Assembly (NCBI GenBank): GCA_029582155.1
Contig: CM055911.1
Coordinates: 24,443,514-24,507,513, forward strand
DNA length: 64,000 bases
Source: Panopea generosa
Taxonomy: Eukaryota > Mollusca > Bivalvia > Adapedonta > Hiatellidae
Reading direction: 5' to 3'
Part shown: one piece after another, positions 35,421 through 48,384 of the stretch
Layout of the letters: each line of letters opens with the position of its first letter
Numbering within the stretch: the stretch's first letter is position 1
Notes under the pieces: generated by a model
Database searches by the model: none
What the model saw: only the letters and a program-made list of their open reading frames with translations
Told to the model about the DNA's origin: nothing
Made by a program: the position numbers and the translations under genes

Positions 35421-36045
35421 GTTCCACATATCCTGAGCGTTTTTAATCTCTTTTCTTTGCTTTGTGTATCTGTATCAAGGAGTTTGTGGGAAGGGGAAGG
35501 CCCTCCAGCTGGCGAGGGAACGGCTGCACCCCCCCCCCCCCCCCCCCCCCACACACCCAAGAGAAATTTCAAACGTCAATCAGATGCTGCAGTTTCGTGT
35601 GAAAATGGAATTCTCTGATGTTAATCCTTATGGTGATAAATTGTCTTATGTTATTTTGTATTACTATTTTCCTTATACTGGTCAAGTCCGTGGCAGGTTT
35701 GGTGAAAAAAAGCAAGCTATAGCTATGCATAGCTCAGTTTAATTTTGAGAAAATGTACAGTGATATATTATACCAACGTTTTCATTAAAACTTGCTTAAA
35801 TGTGTGTTTATATACTGCACTAAAGATGTTATGTACACTAAACAGGTGTCATTGTACAAAGAATGACAGCTTGTATTACGCATACTATTATAAACCTATG
35901 ACAATATCTTTTGAACAAATGTAATAGATATGCACACGAACTGCGCATATTAAATGTTTATATTATATATTTATGCAGATGTTAATATATTTTTATATTT
36001 GGTTTTAAATTCAAAAAAAGTGTTACCTGTATGATAAGCAGGTGG
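35421..36045. other. Unique spacer with a 22-bp C tract
   Basis: It separates the two satellite blocks and includes an uninterrupted run of 22 C (35,529-35,550). A plus-strand open frame of 92 codons crosses the C tract; with proline runs and no recognisable motif I do not call it a gene. Confidence 0.6.
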
Positions 36046-36282
36046 CACGTGTTTGGAATTTAAATAACACAAGACAAGCACCAGCCCCAAGAGAACATTT
36101 GTTTTGGTCCCTTCGCAAGCACAAACTGCATGATAAGCACACGTTTGGTACCTAACTTACACAAATAACGCATAGAACCACACGTTATGTATGTAAATTA
36201 CACACGACAACCACCAAAGGCATGAGAACCACGCGTTTGGTACATAAATTACACTAGACAAGCACAAACTGCATGTTAAGTA
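36046..36282. repeat. 51-bp repeat family, short leading block
   Basis: Several degenerate units of the family at 37,887-41,110 (ggcatgagaaccac, aaattacactagacaagca). The last 90 bp recur almost unchanged at 37,887-37,985. Confidence 0.85.
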
Positions 36283-36283
36283 A

Positions 36284-37835
36284 ATATCTCATATGCCAAT
36301 AGCAATCGAACATTTCATATAAGAATAGTCATCGAACACCTTATATGAGAATAGTCTTCAACATCTCATATGGGAATATTCATCGAACACCTCATATAAG
36401 AATAATCATCAAACATCTCAAAGGACAATAGTCATCAAACATCTCATATGAGAATAGTCATTGAACATTTAAAATGAGAATAATCATCAACACCTTATAT
36501 GAGAATAGTCATCGAATATCTCATATGAGAATAGTCATTGAACATCTCATACGAGAATATTCATCGAATATCTCGTACGACAAAAGTAATCAAATATTTC
36601 ATACGACAATAGTAATCAAACATCTCATATAAGAAAAGTCATCAAACATCTCATATAATAATTATAGTCATCAAACATCTCATATGAGAACAGTAATCAA
36701 ACATCTCATATAAGAATATCAAACATTTCATATGATAAAAGTCATCGAGTATCTCATATAAGAATATTCATCGAACATTAGATATGAGAAAAGTCATCAA
36801 CCATCTCATTTAAGAATAGTCATCGAACATCTCATACTAGAATAATCATCGAACATCTCATATGAGAATAGTCATTGAACTTCTCATATAAGAATATTCA
36901 TCGAACATCTCATATGAGAATAGTCATCAAACATCTCATATGAGAATAGTCATCGAACATTTCATATGATAATAGTCATCGAACATCTCATATAAGAATA
37001 TTCATCGAACATCTCATACGACAGGAGTTATCAAACATCTCATATGAGAATAGTCATCGAACATCTCATATGACAATAGTAATCAAACATCTCATATGAG
37101 AATAGTCATCGAACATCTCATATGACAATAGTCATTAAACATCTCATATAAGAATATCCAACATCTAATATGAGCATAGTCATCGAACATCTCATACGAC
37201 AATAGTCATCAAACATCTCATATAAGAATATCAAATATCTCATATGAGAATAGTCATCGAACATCTTAATGAGTAAAGTCATCAAGCATCTCATATGAGA
37301 ATAGTAATTGAACATCTCATATGAGAATAGTCATCGAACATCTAATATGATAATAGTCATCAAACATCTCATATGAGAATAGTCATCAAACATCTCATAT
37401 AAGAATAGTCATCGAACATCTCATACTAGAATAATCATCGAACATCTCATTCGATAAGAGTAATCAAACATCTCACATGAGAATAGTCATCGAACATCTC
37501 ATATGAGAATAGTCATCGAACATCTAATATGATAATAGTCATTAAACATCTCATATGAAAATAGTCATCAAACATCTCATATAAGAATAGTCATCGAACA
37601 TCTCATACTAGAATAATCATCGAACACCTCATTCGATAAGAGTAATCAAAGATCTCATATGAGAATAGTCATCGAACATCTCATATGAGAATAGTCATCA
37701 AACATCTCATATGACAAACGAATAATCATCGAACATCCATACGACAATAGTCATCAAACATCTCATATGAGAATAGTCATCGAACATCCATATGAAATAG
37801 TCATCAAACATCTCATATATATATCTCATGTTCCA
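36284..37835. repeat. 26-bp satellite array, block 2 (duplicate of block 1)
   Basis: A near-identical copy of 33,647-35,410, sharing irregular units such as catatgccaatagcaatcg in the same order. The shared downstream flank (cctgagcgtttttaatctct and following) is at 35,438 and again at 37,840. Short internal indels separate the copies. Confidence 0.95.
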
Positions 37836-37886
37836 CATATCCTGAGCGTTTTTAATCTCTTTTCTTTGCTTTGTGTATCTGTATCA

Positions 37887-39262
37887 CACGTTATGTATGT
37901 ATATTACACACGACAACCACCAAAGGCATGAGAACCACGCGTTTGGTACATAAATTACACTAGACAAGCACAAACTGCATGTTAAGCACACGTTTTTGGT
38001 CCCTATTATACAATTAAAGCATAAACGGAATGATAAACACACGTTAAGTACTAGGTAAATTAAAAACGACAAGTACCAACGGCATGAGAACTACGCGTTT
38101 GGTACCTAAATTACACAAGACAAGAACCAACTGCTTGATAAGCACACGTTTGGTACCTAAAATAGACAAGAAAGGCACCAACGGCGTCAGATCCACACGT
38201 TTGGTACCTAAATTACACAAGGCAATCAGCAACTGCAATATATGCACACGTTTGGTACCTAAATAACACAAAGTATCAAGGCCAAAAGTATAACACATTT
38301 GGTACCTTAATTACATAAGACAAGTGCTACTTACATGATTAGCACGTGTTTGGTACCTAAATAAAAGCACCAACGGAAAGAAAAACAAACATTAGGTACT
38401 CAAATTACACAATTGGAACATAAACGGCATGAAAAAAAAAACACGTTAAATACATAAATTACAAACGAAAAGCACCAACAGCATGAGAACCAAGCACGTG
38501 GTACCTAAATTACACTAGAAAAGCACCAACTGCATGATAAGCACACGATTGGTACATAAATTACACAATTAAATTATAAATGGCATGAGAATCACACGTT
38601 AAGCACGTAAATTACGAAAAGCACCAACGGCATGAGAAACACGCGTTTTGTACCTACATTATATTAGACAAGCACCAACTGCATGATAAGCACGCATTTG
38701 GTACCTAAAATATATACGACAGGTACCAACGACAATTAGAACCACACGTCTAGAACCTTAATTACACAAAGCATGATCAGCATGAGAAGCATGAGTTTGA
38801 TACCTTAATTACACACGACTACTACCAACGGTAAAGAACCTTGCGTTTGGTACATAAATTACACATGTCAAGCACCACATACAAGATACAAGCATATATT
38901 TGGTACCTAAAATACACAAGACATGCATCAACGAAACGAGAAACACACATTTGGTACCTTAATTACATAAGACAAATACAAACTGCATGAAAAGCACACG
39001 TTTGGTACCGGAAAAGCACGAACGTCATGAGAAACACGCGTTTGTATCTAAATTACACACAACAAGCACCAACTGCATGATAAGCACACGTTTTGGTACC
39101 TTTTTACACAATTAAAGCACCAACAACATGAGAACCACGTGTCTGGTACTTACATTACACAAAATAAGGACCAACTGCATAATAACCACACGTTCGGTAC
39201 CTACATTACATAAGACGAGCACAAATCACACGATAAGCACACAGTTAGGTACCTAAATGACA
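37887..39262 (+). repeat. 51-bp repeat array, forward block
   Basis: Degenerate tandem units of about 51 bp (ggtacctaaattacacaaga, then caagcaccaacggcatgaga accacacgttt). Arbitrarily called forward. Confidence 0.92.
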
Positions 39263-40555
39263 CAATCAACGTGTGGTTCTCATGCTGTTAGTGACTGTCT
39301 TTTGTAAATTAGGTATCAAACGTGTGGTGCTTCCGCTGTTGGTGCTTGTCTTGTGTAATTTAAGTACCAAACACGTCTCAAGTGCGTATCATGCAGGTAA
39401 CAATAGACTCGTATAGATTAGGTACCAAACGTTTGCTTATCATGCAGCTGGTGCTTGTTTTGTGTAATTTAGGTACCAAAAGCGTGGTTTTCATGTCATA
39501 AGCGCCTGTCTTTTGTATAATAGGCATCAAACGTGTGATTCTTCTGCGGTTGGTGCTTGTCTTGTGTAATTTAAGTAACAAACACGTCTCAAGTGCTTAT
39601 CATGCAGGTAACATTTTTTCTCGTATAGTGTAGGTACCAAACGTTTGCCTATCATGCAATTGGTGCTTGTCTTGTGTTATTTAGGTACCAAACGTGTGGT
39701 TCTCATGCCGTTAGTGTCTGTCTTTTGTATATTAGGCATCAAACGTGTGGTTCTTCTGCAGTTGATGCTTGTCTTGTGTAATTTAAGTACCAAACACCTC
39801 TCATGTGCTTATCATGCAGGTAACATTTTTCTCGTAAAGTTTAGGTACCAAATGTTTGCTTATCACGCAATTGGTGCTTGTCTTGTGTGATGTAGATACC
39901 AATCGCGTGACCCCGATGCCGTTGGTGCGTGTGTTGTGTAATTTAGGTACCAAACGTGTGGTTCTCATGTCGTTAGTGCCTGTCTTGAGAATTTTATGCA
40001 TCAAACGTGTGGTTCTCATGTCGTTAGTGCCTGTCTTGAGTATTTTATGCAACAAAAGTGTGGTTCTCATGTCGTAAGTGCCTGTCTTGAGTATTTCATG
40101 CACCAAACGTGTGGTTCTCATGTCGTTAGTGCCTGTCTTGAGTATTTCATGCATCAAACATGTGGTTCTCCTATGGTTGGTGCTTGTCTTTTGCAATTCA
40201 AGAATACACGTGCTTATCATGCCTGTAGCGCTTGTTTTGTGTTATTTATGTAACACACATGTACATATCATGAGGTTTTTGCTTGTCTTGTATAATTTAG
40301 GTACCAAACGTATGTATAGCATGCCGTTGGTGCCTGTCTTGTGCATATTAGGTATCAGACATGTGGTTCTCTTATGCGGTTGTTGCTTGTTTATTTAAGT
40401 AACATACACATACTTATCATGCTGGTAGAGCTTGTCGTGTGCAAACGTGTGGTTCTCGTGCAGTTGTTACGTATATTGTGTATATTGTGTTAATAAGTAT
40501 GGAACAGGTGCTTATCATACACTTGGGGCTTGTCTTGTGCAACTAATGTTCAAAA
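39263..40555 (-). repeat. 51-bp repeat array, inverted block
   Basis: The same family in reverse complement (aggtaccaaacgtgtggttc, tcatgccgttggtgcttgtc). Orientation switches at about 39,263 and back at about 40,556, so the block forms long imperfect inverted repeats with both neighbours. Confidence 0.93.
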
Positions 40556-41110
40556 CATGCTTGTTTGGTACTTAAATTACACAAGAAAAGTACCAACTGC
40601 ATGCGAACCACACGTTTGATACTTAAAATACACAAGACAGGTACCAACGGCATGAGAACCACATGTCTGGTACCAAATTACACAAGGCAAGCACTTACTG
40701 CATAATAAGCAAACGTTTGGAACATAAATTACACAATTAAAGCACCAACGGCATGAGAACCACACGATTGATGCCTAAATTGCACACGACATGCCTTATC
40801 TGCATAAGCACGTTTATGGTACTTTAAATACACAAGACAGTCAACAACCACATATTAAGAGAACCACATGTTTGATATCTAAATACCCAAGACAGGCACC
40901 AACGGCATGATATGCACACGCTTGGTACCTAAGTTACACAAGAAAAACAACGCATTCATGATATGCACACGATTGGTACCTAAATTACACAATTAAAGAA
41001 CCAACAACATTATAACCACACGTTTGGTACTTAAATTACAAAAGACAAGCACTATCTGTATGATAAGCACGTGTTTTGAACATAAATTACAAAAGACAAG
41101 CATTATTTGC
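40556..41110 (+). repeat. 51-bp repeat array, second forward block
   Basis: Units again in the forward orientation (tggtacttaaattacacaag) ending near 41,110, where non-repetitive sequence begins. Confidence 0.92.
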
Positions 41111-41222
41111 AGGAGAAAAATATACATTGCTCGGAAATAAGTAAATTTTGGATGATTTCTTTTCTGTTAAAAAATATACTGGTAGCTTTGACAATATGAC
41201 CGATTGAAAATGTATTATATTA

Positions 41223-41297
41223 AATGAGTTTTGTCAGGTTTAAATATTTCTTTCTTGAAACTCAATAAAGAAACATGAAAACCTGGCAAAACTCATT
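41223..41297. repeat. 19-bp inverted repeat (hairpin)
   Basis: Arms 41,223-41,241 (aatgagttttgtcaggttt) and 41,279-41,297 pair with one mismatch around a 37-nt loop. Confidence 0.75.
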
Positions 41298-42162
41298 CGA
41301 GATTAAGGTTTCAAAAAGAACCAATTGAGGATAAAACCGCACATTTTGACAATATTGATCGATTTTAAATGCAACTTTAAACATTTTATTGGACGAAATA
41401 TTTCGTCTAACCTTTACCAATGTGAAGTTTATGTATTATGAAACAAATCATTTATATATCAATACATAACTTATAGTAACACCAGATAAATAAGCATTAT
41501 TGTACACCTATAAAGTGTGGACTTTCCGTAGTACGTGTGAATCTAACGTGACACCGGTATGAACCTTACCAAAACAGACATTTACGCATGAGCGTGGGAG
41601 CGGTTCAATTATTATGGGGATATTCTAGGGAGAGAGTTTATATGGAAACAAACTGCACAATTTAATTGCATGTATTGAATGAACTAAAACGTTTGCTGTC
41701 GTCTATTTGATGACTGTGACGTCACCGTGCGTCAGCTAATATCAAAGGAATATGGTAAGGGTGAAACGTACATGATTTCAAGTCCTTGAAAGTGGCATGT
41801 TTATGTCGTTTCTTTTTGAAAACTGAAGCATGTTTTTGGATTGCGAAGTTAGTAATATGGAGGAAATATTAATGGATAAGATATATAAACGGTATGGAAA
41901 TTTCATATAAATAATTTAGTTCAAGTTACGTTGATGATGCACAGATCTGTACTCTGTCGACAACAACTTCTCCAAACGTTATGGCTAACGCAAACAATTT
42001 CGGTCCGACATCAAAATGAAATCGGTCCAGGTTTGATCACTTTCCTTAATTAATGTCATTAATATAATAATTAAAGTCATTGTTAAAGAACAAACAAGTA
42101 ATACTGTGCGATTTTATTAAATATTTAAATGGGGCAAGCAATTTTCGGTCCGATAGCCCCAG

Positions 42163-42163
<1 letters not shown>

Positions 42164-42216
<53 letters not shown>
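42164..42216. repeat. TA dinucleotide microsatellite
   Basis: About 53 bp of alternating T and A, followed by further imperfect TA runs to about 42,230. Confidence 0.97.
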
Positions 42217-42222
<6 letters not shown>

Positions 42223-45200
42223 TATAATAACATATAACGTATATCAAAGAAATTTAAGCTAAATTAATCACATAAATATCGCACTATGTTTTAATTGGTG
42301 GTGAAGCGACAGTGTAAGGATTGCTTGCATGTTGGCGCAGTAATATTCATGGAACTGCATGCGAAAAGAAAAAAAATATATATATATAGGACTCCCATAT
42401 ACGATATATACTTTTGAACCACCAAAGATAATATAGTACATTGACGACCTCGTATTATAGTGTTACAGCTCAAAGGATGAAATCTATATTACAGCAACAA
42501 TGAAAACGTATTCAACATCCTCCTTTCCCGAGCCGCAATCGCACTTTTCATTCTCTTCCAAATGATTGAAGTTGAATTGAAGCTGACGAGCTATCTATTT
42601 TACCATTTGTTAATGCTGTACAGATCATGATTAAAAATTCCTTCTTAATCATTTACATTACGGGCAGAAAATGCTAACGCGGTATCGGAAGCGAAGAGTT
42701 GCTTCAGAATATCATAAACATATACATAAACATATACATGCGTACGTGCGTGTGTGTGTGCACTTGGTACTTTTCATTCGTTTGACAATGCAGCTAAGTA
42801 AAAGTGTTGGTCTGTTCTTTGAAACAACCGGAATCCCACTTTTTAAACAGTGCTATTTTTTATATATGATTTCCTAGTGCTTAGAAATATACATTCATAT
42901 AAATATTCATTTAAACGTTTGCAAAGTGGTTTTGATAAATGGATACGAGGGAATAACTTTGCTGTGGGTTGATATCAAACGCACTTATTTAAGAGGGAGA
43001 TAAATATGCAGTTGGTCTAAAAAAAATATTTTTGACAAAGGTTGTGAAACAAATAGGTTTCCATAACTTTCCTGGACAGAGACATTACTAAGAATATACT
43101 GATTATGTGTTTTGCTCAAGGCGGTGATTGAACTATTTGATCATTAAACTGATGATTCCTCACGAGACGCTGTTCTGCACACCGTAAATAACGACACTCA
43201 AGAATATTCACTTTATAGACATAATAAAAACCAGTGGAAGTTTTACTTCTTATTATTATATATTTTGAATATCTTTTTATTTTATTCAAGCCAAATATGG
43301 CCCATGAATATATTTACATAGTACAAATATTATAACATAAATAAAGAAGAACAGTTGGTAATGACTATAATCAATGTTCTGTTTGATGTAGCAAGTGTAA
43401 TTTATTATGAATGGTAGCAATAGTTTCAGTGTGAATTATAGCATATTTAAGTTGTTGTTTTTAAAGTCTCACTGTTGAAAAGATCCATTAATTATTGAAA
43501 ACAAAACAACAACATGCATAATAGAAACCAACAATACCAACGACATTCGAGAGAAAACATCCACATAATAGACTTGCTGTATTGTATTTATGCATCTGCT
43601 TTAACAAATATTTAAATGGAATTAGTATTTGTTCACAAACCTTCCGAAGTTCGAAAGATTTGTATATGAACACTGAAAACCTCCTAATCTCAGAATTACA
43701 TGTACTATTGATACCTTTTGTAAATTTCAGTTAACTCGGATATTCCTAAAATATTTTATAAATTTTTCCTAAATCTGCCTAGTTTTTAGATTTGATTATA
43801 AAATGATTCTTATCTTCTAATAAATTTTATTTTCTAACAAATTTCATGTTCTAATAAATTGCAGCTTCTAATAAATTGCAGCTTCTAACAAAATGCATTG
43901 TAATTATATCATTAGCATAACATTGCTCCATAACGTGTTGTCGCATTAGATGACGATGACGTGGCTTGTAAATATGGCATTAGCCATTAACCAGTATTGT
44001 TCTTAACAAAGTGACAGTACTATAAGGTCGGATGTTATAAACTGGTTGGTACATAAAACAAAGGATACGTCTATTTACAAGCGTGTTTATTCACTTTACA
44101 ATTTCGATATACCATTATATATGATAACGACAATATACAGAAATCACAATGTCATGTACATTAATAAGTATGCATGTTATCACATGTAAGTAATTAAACT
44201 TATCATATAACGAACACTTTAATCAACCAATGTACAGTACAATCGACGTAATGAAAAAGTGCTGCGTTCAATCCGTAATTTTAAAGGGACATGCACCAAT
44301 ACCAAAATCGAGTTTACTTGCATTGTATGTTTACGCATCAAAGCATTTTACAAATATGAACGTATGAAAAAATTAAAGATATTTATCATTAAGTGCTACA
44401 ATATGGTTAAAAAATATATTCTAATGAAAAAAACCGTCAGATGAAAGGGCCTTAAATCTTCGTTAAAGGGAGGTTATCAGAAAAAACACGCTAGAAATGT
44501 TTTAAAAAATAAAATAATTATGAAATGGATAAAAAGCATCTCATTATCATTTATAATTCAAATCCGAATAGTTTCATATGGGACATCCACCAAAACGTGA
44601 CGAAATCGATATTAAGATTATAGTCACTGTGGTAAATTTGAAACGAAACATCCATACTTAGACAGCACTTAACAATAGTTACTCCTTGACGTCATTCGCA
44701 CTCTTTCTAATATGCAACATTTTTACTTAGTGTAAACCTATATCAATGGCTGATCTACTCTTAAAAAAGGCGTACGTCCCGCTCCCCCTAAACTTATTAA
44801 AAACTATTTGCCCGTTTAGAGTTTTGTTGCGTTCTTCCCGGCCCTCTAAACTGTATCCACCCCTGTGTATAGCGGATCAGTTTGGAATTAAAATGAAATA
44901 ACGTCACTCATTTAAAACGTCACAAAATATGTTTTAGTCTAACCTAGGCGCGTAGCCCAAGTTAGGAAACCCCTTTTTAATATATTATTTTGACATGTTT
45001 AAATATATATTATTAAGAAATCTTTAAAGACATATCCTTGAGACAGAAACATTCGCATTTACTGCAGCTAACTTTCTGACATTTTATATATATAGTTTGA
45101 AAAATTCTGATAAATTCCCTTTAAAGAGTGACTTTAATCATTTTAATAGTAATGGCCCTTTCAAAAATAGAAACAAAATGTTTTATCTGATTACATACTG

Positions 45201-45504
45201 TGATCATTTAATTTTTTAATGACATGTAGATAATATTTTTGAAGTTGTGATCAACAGAATTAATCAAACTTGCCATTTATCTTTTTAAAATACGATTCAT
45301 TTCTGTTATCATTTGATATTGTTTTATAAAATTATATCATCATAATTTCACTTATAACAATATATACAAAGTATTACATTCAATCAATCAATAGTGTTCT
45401 CTTCTACTACACAACGATAGGTAAAGCAATAAAACACAGCGCCGTGCTAGTACCGTTAAACTTTTGTAAATATTCTCTAATGTAGTTTCCATGAGGATCC
45501 TCAA

Positions 45505-45700
45505 GAGCGAGTGGTCTAAGTTACCTTGTCAAGACCACTAGCATGAACCTCTCACAGCTAATGTCGTAGGTTCGAGTCCCACTCGCTCCAAAATCTTTAA
45601 CTGAGAAAGTTTGTCAGTAACTTGCGGAATGACGATGGTTCTGCTCAGATTCAATCCGAGGTCTTCAACCATCAACAAATCTGGATATGCAACCAAATAT
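45505..45700 (+). mobile_element. tRNA-derived SINE with intact acceptor-stem pairing
   Basis: The first 85 nt resemble a class II tRNA: GAGCGAG (45,505-45,511) pairs perfectly with CTCGCTC (45,582-45,588), an A-box-like GTGGTCTAAG follows, and a B box GGTTCGAGTCC is present. I cannot draw a convincing anticodon stem. The downstream body (gtttgtcagtaacttgcgga) resembles mollusc SINE bodies, so this is a SINE and not a functional tRNA gene. The right end is approximate and no target-site duplication was seen. Confidence 0.65.
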
Positions 45701-46578
45701 ATATAAATTAAAATGTGTATTTAAATGTGTCATGAAATAAAAAGTTTCTTCGGCACTGGCTAAGCATCAAATTTGCCCACATCACACACTTAGTTTAACG
45801 ATGCAGACAGTAGATGTGTAAATTTGGCTGTTTAACAGTGCTGAACTGGTTGTTTAAAAGATAATGAAATACAAACTGGCGCCAGTACAAAGAATACAAA
45901 TCAGAAGTCAGCAAACTAGGTTAGTAACCCTAAGATTGGATCAATGTACACAGAGGTGGATTCGGTACAAAGAATGACTAATGTTATTTTCTGCTCTCAA
46001 AAATAGTGCCAATCGTAAAACATAAACTGGTTGCAGTAATAACTGTATCAATAAATATGCTAAAATTTCGGAACAAAACACGCTGATCATGGGTAATTTT
46101 TCGAAAATAACAACATATTTTTCATTAAATCTTATTTGAATTCGGTCATGGTTAATATGTGGGGAAAACCGATATTAAGACATCTTTGAAGTTTTATTGC
46201 AATAAAATATTACCCAACCAGATATTTTAAACATGTTTAACTCAATGTATTTTGAAGTGAAACCACTTAATATTATATAAAGACATGTACTTGAGACAGA
46301 AACATTGGCATTTATTGCAGCTAATTTTGAACTTTCTGACATCTTCATTGCACTATTGTCATGTAGGTATTTTATCATGAAGGTATTTTATATTTTCCAA
46401 TAAAATGTTAGATATCCAGTAAGAAATTAGTTGCCTTGATACCTGTTCCAAGTTTTATCAAATAACCTTATCAATCGATGTTACATTCGTTGGCTGCTAT
46501 ACCCCCGTACAAATAAATATTACACAAGACAAATTAAACGTTTAATGCTTTTCCACTGCTACATTTTTTCATGATATT
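45701..46578. other. Intergenic with a dispersed repeat pair
   Basis: About 60 bp at 46,286-46,345 (cttgagacagaaacattggc, then attgcagctaa and ctttctgacat) resembles 45,045-45,090. No gene seen. Confidence 0.5.
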
Positions 46579-46593
46579 TAGATTAAACTATAA

Positions 46594-46779
46594 TGAGTGA
46601 ACCAAACCACTGTTTCCTAGGATTTACCAGTACTCGAGCACACCCCATCTCTTCAAGTAACTGATAACTTTCCCACTTGAATCAGTGGGGAGAGACGAAT
46701 GATAATGAGACACAATGTCGTATATCAATCAACACGGAGACTGTTGTCGGGCGGGGGATTCGAACTCACGACCCCTGGA
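46594..46779 (-). mobile_element. 5'-truncated tRNA-derived SINE with perfect 15-bp TSD
   Basis: 186 bp between identical 15-bp flanks tagattaaactataa (46,579-46,593 and 46,780-46,794). Read on the minus strand it starts just before the B box (GTGAGTTCGAATCC), so the A-box half of the tRNA head is missing, and it ends CAGTGGTTTGGTTCACTCA. The perfect duplication indicates a recent insertion. Confidence 0.9.
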
Positions 46780-46794
46780 TAGATTAAACTATAA

Positions 46795-48384
46795 ACATAT
46801 TAATATAGAATAACGGTACTTTACAAAAGTAATTACAATAGATTAATTGTTAATCTTTTCCTCCTGGCTATTAACAAACATCACAAAATAATACACAGGA
46901 AAAATGAGAAAAACATATGTTTAAATCATCATTTAAGGTAGTTCGCGACGTCTCAATTGGATTTTTTTTATATCTGGCGTAATTTATCAAAAATATGTAC
47001 AATTGATCCATGAAGACTCAGCTTCGTTAAACCTTTCATTTTTTCAATATAGTACCGCAGTTTCTCGTTAATAGCGCCTCCTGGCAGTATTTTTCGGACC
47101 ATTTTCGCCGTTTTTCCCTTGTAAAATAAGCAATATTAATTCAAAATTGTTTCTAATAACATTACTCAATTACTTATTTTATTTTCTGTGATAAGATTAT
47201 AAGTTTCATGTAGATAAAATACAATTTGTGTTACCTTTACACCTAATTATTCTTCGGAGTTGATATAAACGCGGGTTTAAAAACAACAAATTTTGAATAT
47301 TCACAGCTGATTGCGCGAAAAAGCCGGAACGCCACAAACCACCTAAATAACATATACCTCTTTTAGAAATACAGATACATAAAAAACTATCTTTGTTATC
47401 TAATTCTCAAATCTCATTGTTTTCTAAAATGTATTTTGTTAAATGGATTCATTGCAGTTTTAATTAAAATGAACTAATGTACACACATTAAATCTGCCTC
47501 TATGGACATCTAGTGCCTCTAGTCTGGCGTCTGCTGGATACATTAGACACCATTTATTAGCGTATGTAACTTCAGATTCTATAAATATTTTCAAGTGTTA
47601 AATTTTGCGGAGACTGCAGTGTGCCCCTTTAAGGGTAACACATACATGTTTATTTAACTTACTTATGTAAATATACATGTACGGTTTGTTAGAAATTGGC
47701 CCATTTTGACCATCGTAAACCTATTACGTGGTAAATAATAAATTGATCACTTTTCAATGATTGAAATCTAAAAACAAGTTTAAAACAAAGACAAATGATC
47801 TGTTATTCTCAAATAACCCGTTCTACATTTGATCAAGATGAGCAACATGTATTTCCTTAACTGACATATTAAACACATTTAATTACATGTATCTTCTTTA
47901 TGGTGCGTTATTTAATACAGTTTTGTCCGCAGCACTATTTTCCATTTGGAATCTTCTTTCTTTCTATTAAACTTGTAGATGAACTATATTTGTGAATGTT
48001 CCTCCATCTGTTAAAACATAAACACCAGATTAGTTTTAACTATCCTTAACCAAATTTAAACTTGAATAGTCATAACACAAAGTATTATACAATTGCTAAT
48101 TAATCGAGTTTTAACAACTGTAGCAGAACTCATTTCTCTGAACTTACTCATTGTTTTATTATATAAATAAAACATTATGTTTGTGCTAATTCATTTAACA
48201 GCGATTGCGTAGTTAGCTCAGAGCTAATATGGATAGCTTATTTAGTCATTATTTTTTAGTAGAACCAGAATGTTGTTTATTGAAATGTCGTCTGTTCAAG
48301 CCGAGAACCAATTTAATGTTAATATATAAAGCTATATGCGCGTTACTCGTCTCACTATTAAGCTCCTTGTCCTATAAGATATAC
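46795..48384. other. Intergenic, no gene recognised
   Basis: AT-rich, only short open frames without motifs. It lies beyond the 3' end of the ankyrin gene and may include its 3' UTR. Confidence 0.5.

Larger units (their letters stand above)
41111..45504. other. Intergenic, no gene recognised
   Basis: AT-rich sequence with only short open frames lacking motifs. It contains a 19-bp stem hairpin (41,223-41,297), a TA microsatellite (42,164-42,216) and a small tandem repeat of ttctaataaattgcagc at about 43,815-43,895. Confidence 0.6.

Noticed and set aside
35464-35742. 92-codon frame across the C tract
   Set aside because: Depends on a poly-C run, has no motif and no homologue in the second satellite block.
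32880-37835. Regular short repeats considered as a CRISPR array
   Set aside because: Units are contiguous 26-bp repeats without unique spacers and the context is eukaryotic satellite DNA.
37884-40765. Several 60-140 codon frames on both strands
   Set aside because: All are readings of the 51-bp satellite with period divisible by three.
45505-45589. Functional class II tRNA gene
   Set aside because: Acceptor stem and B box are good, but no convincing anticodon stem is found and SINE body sequence follows.
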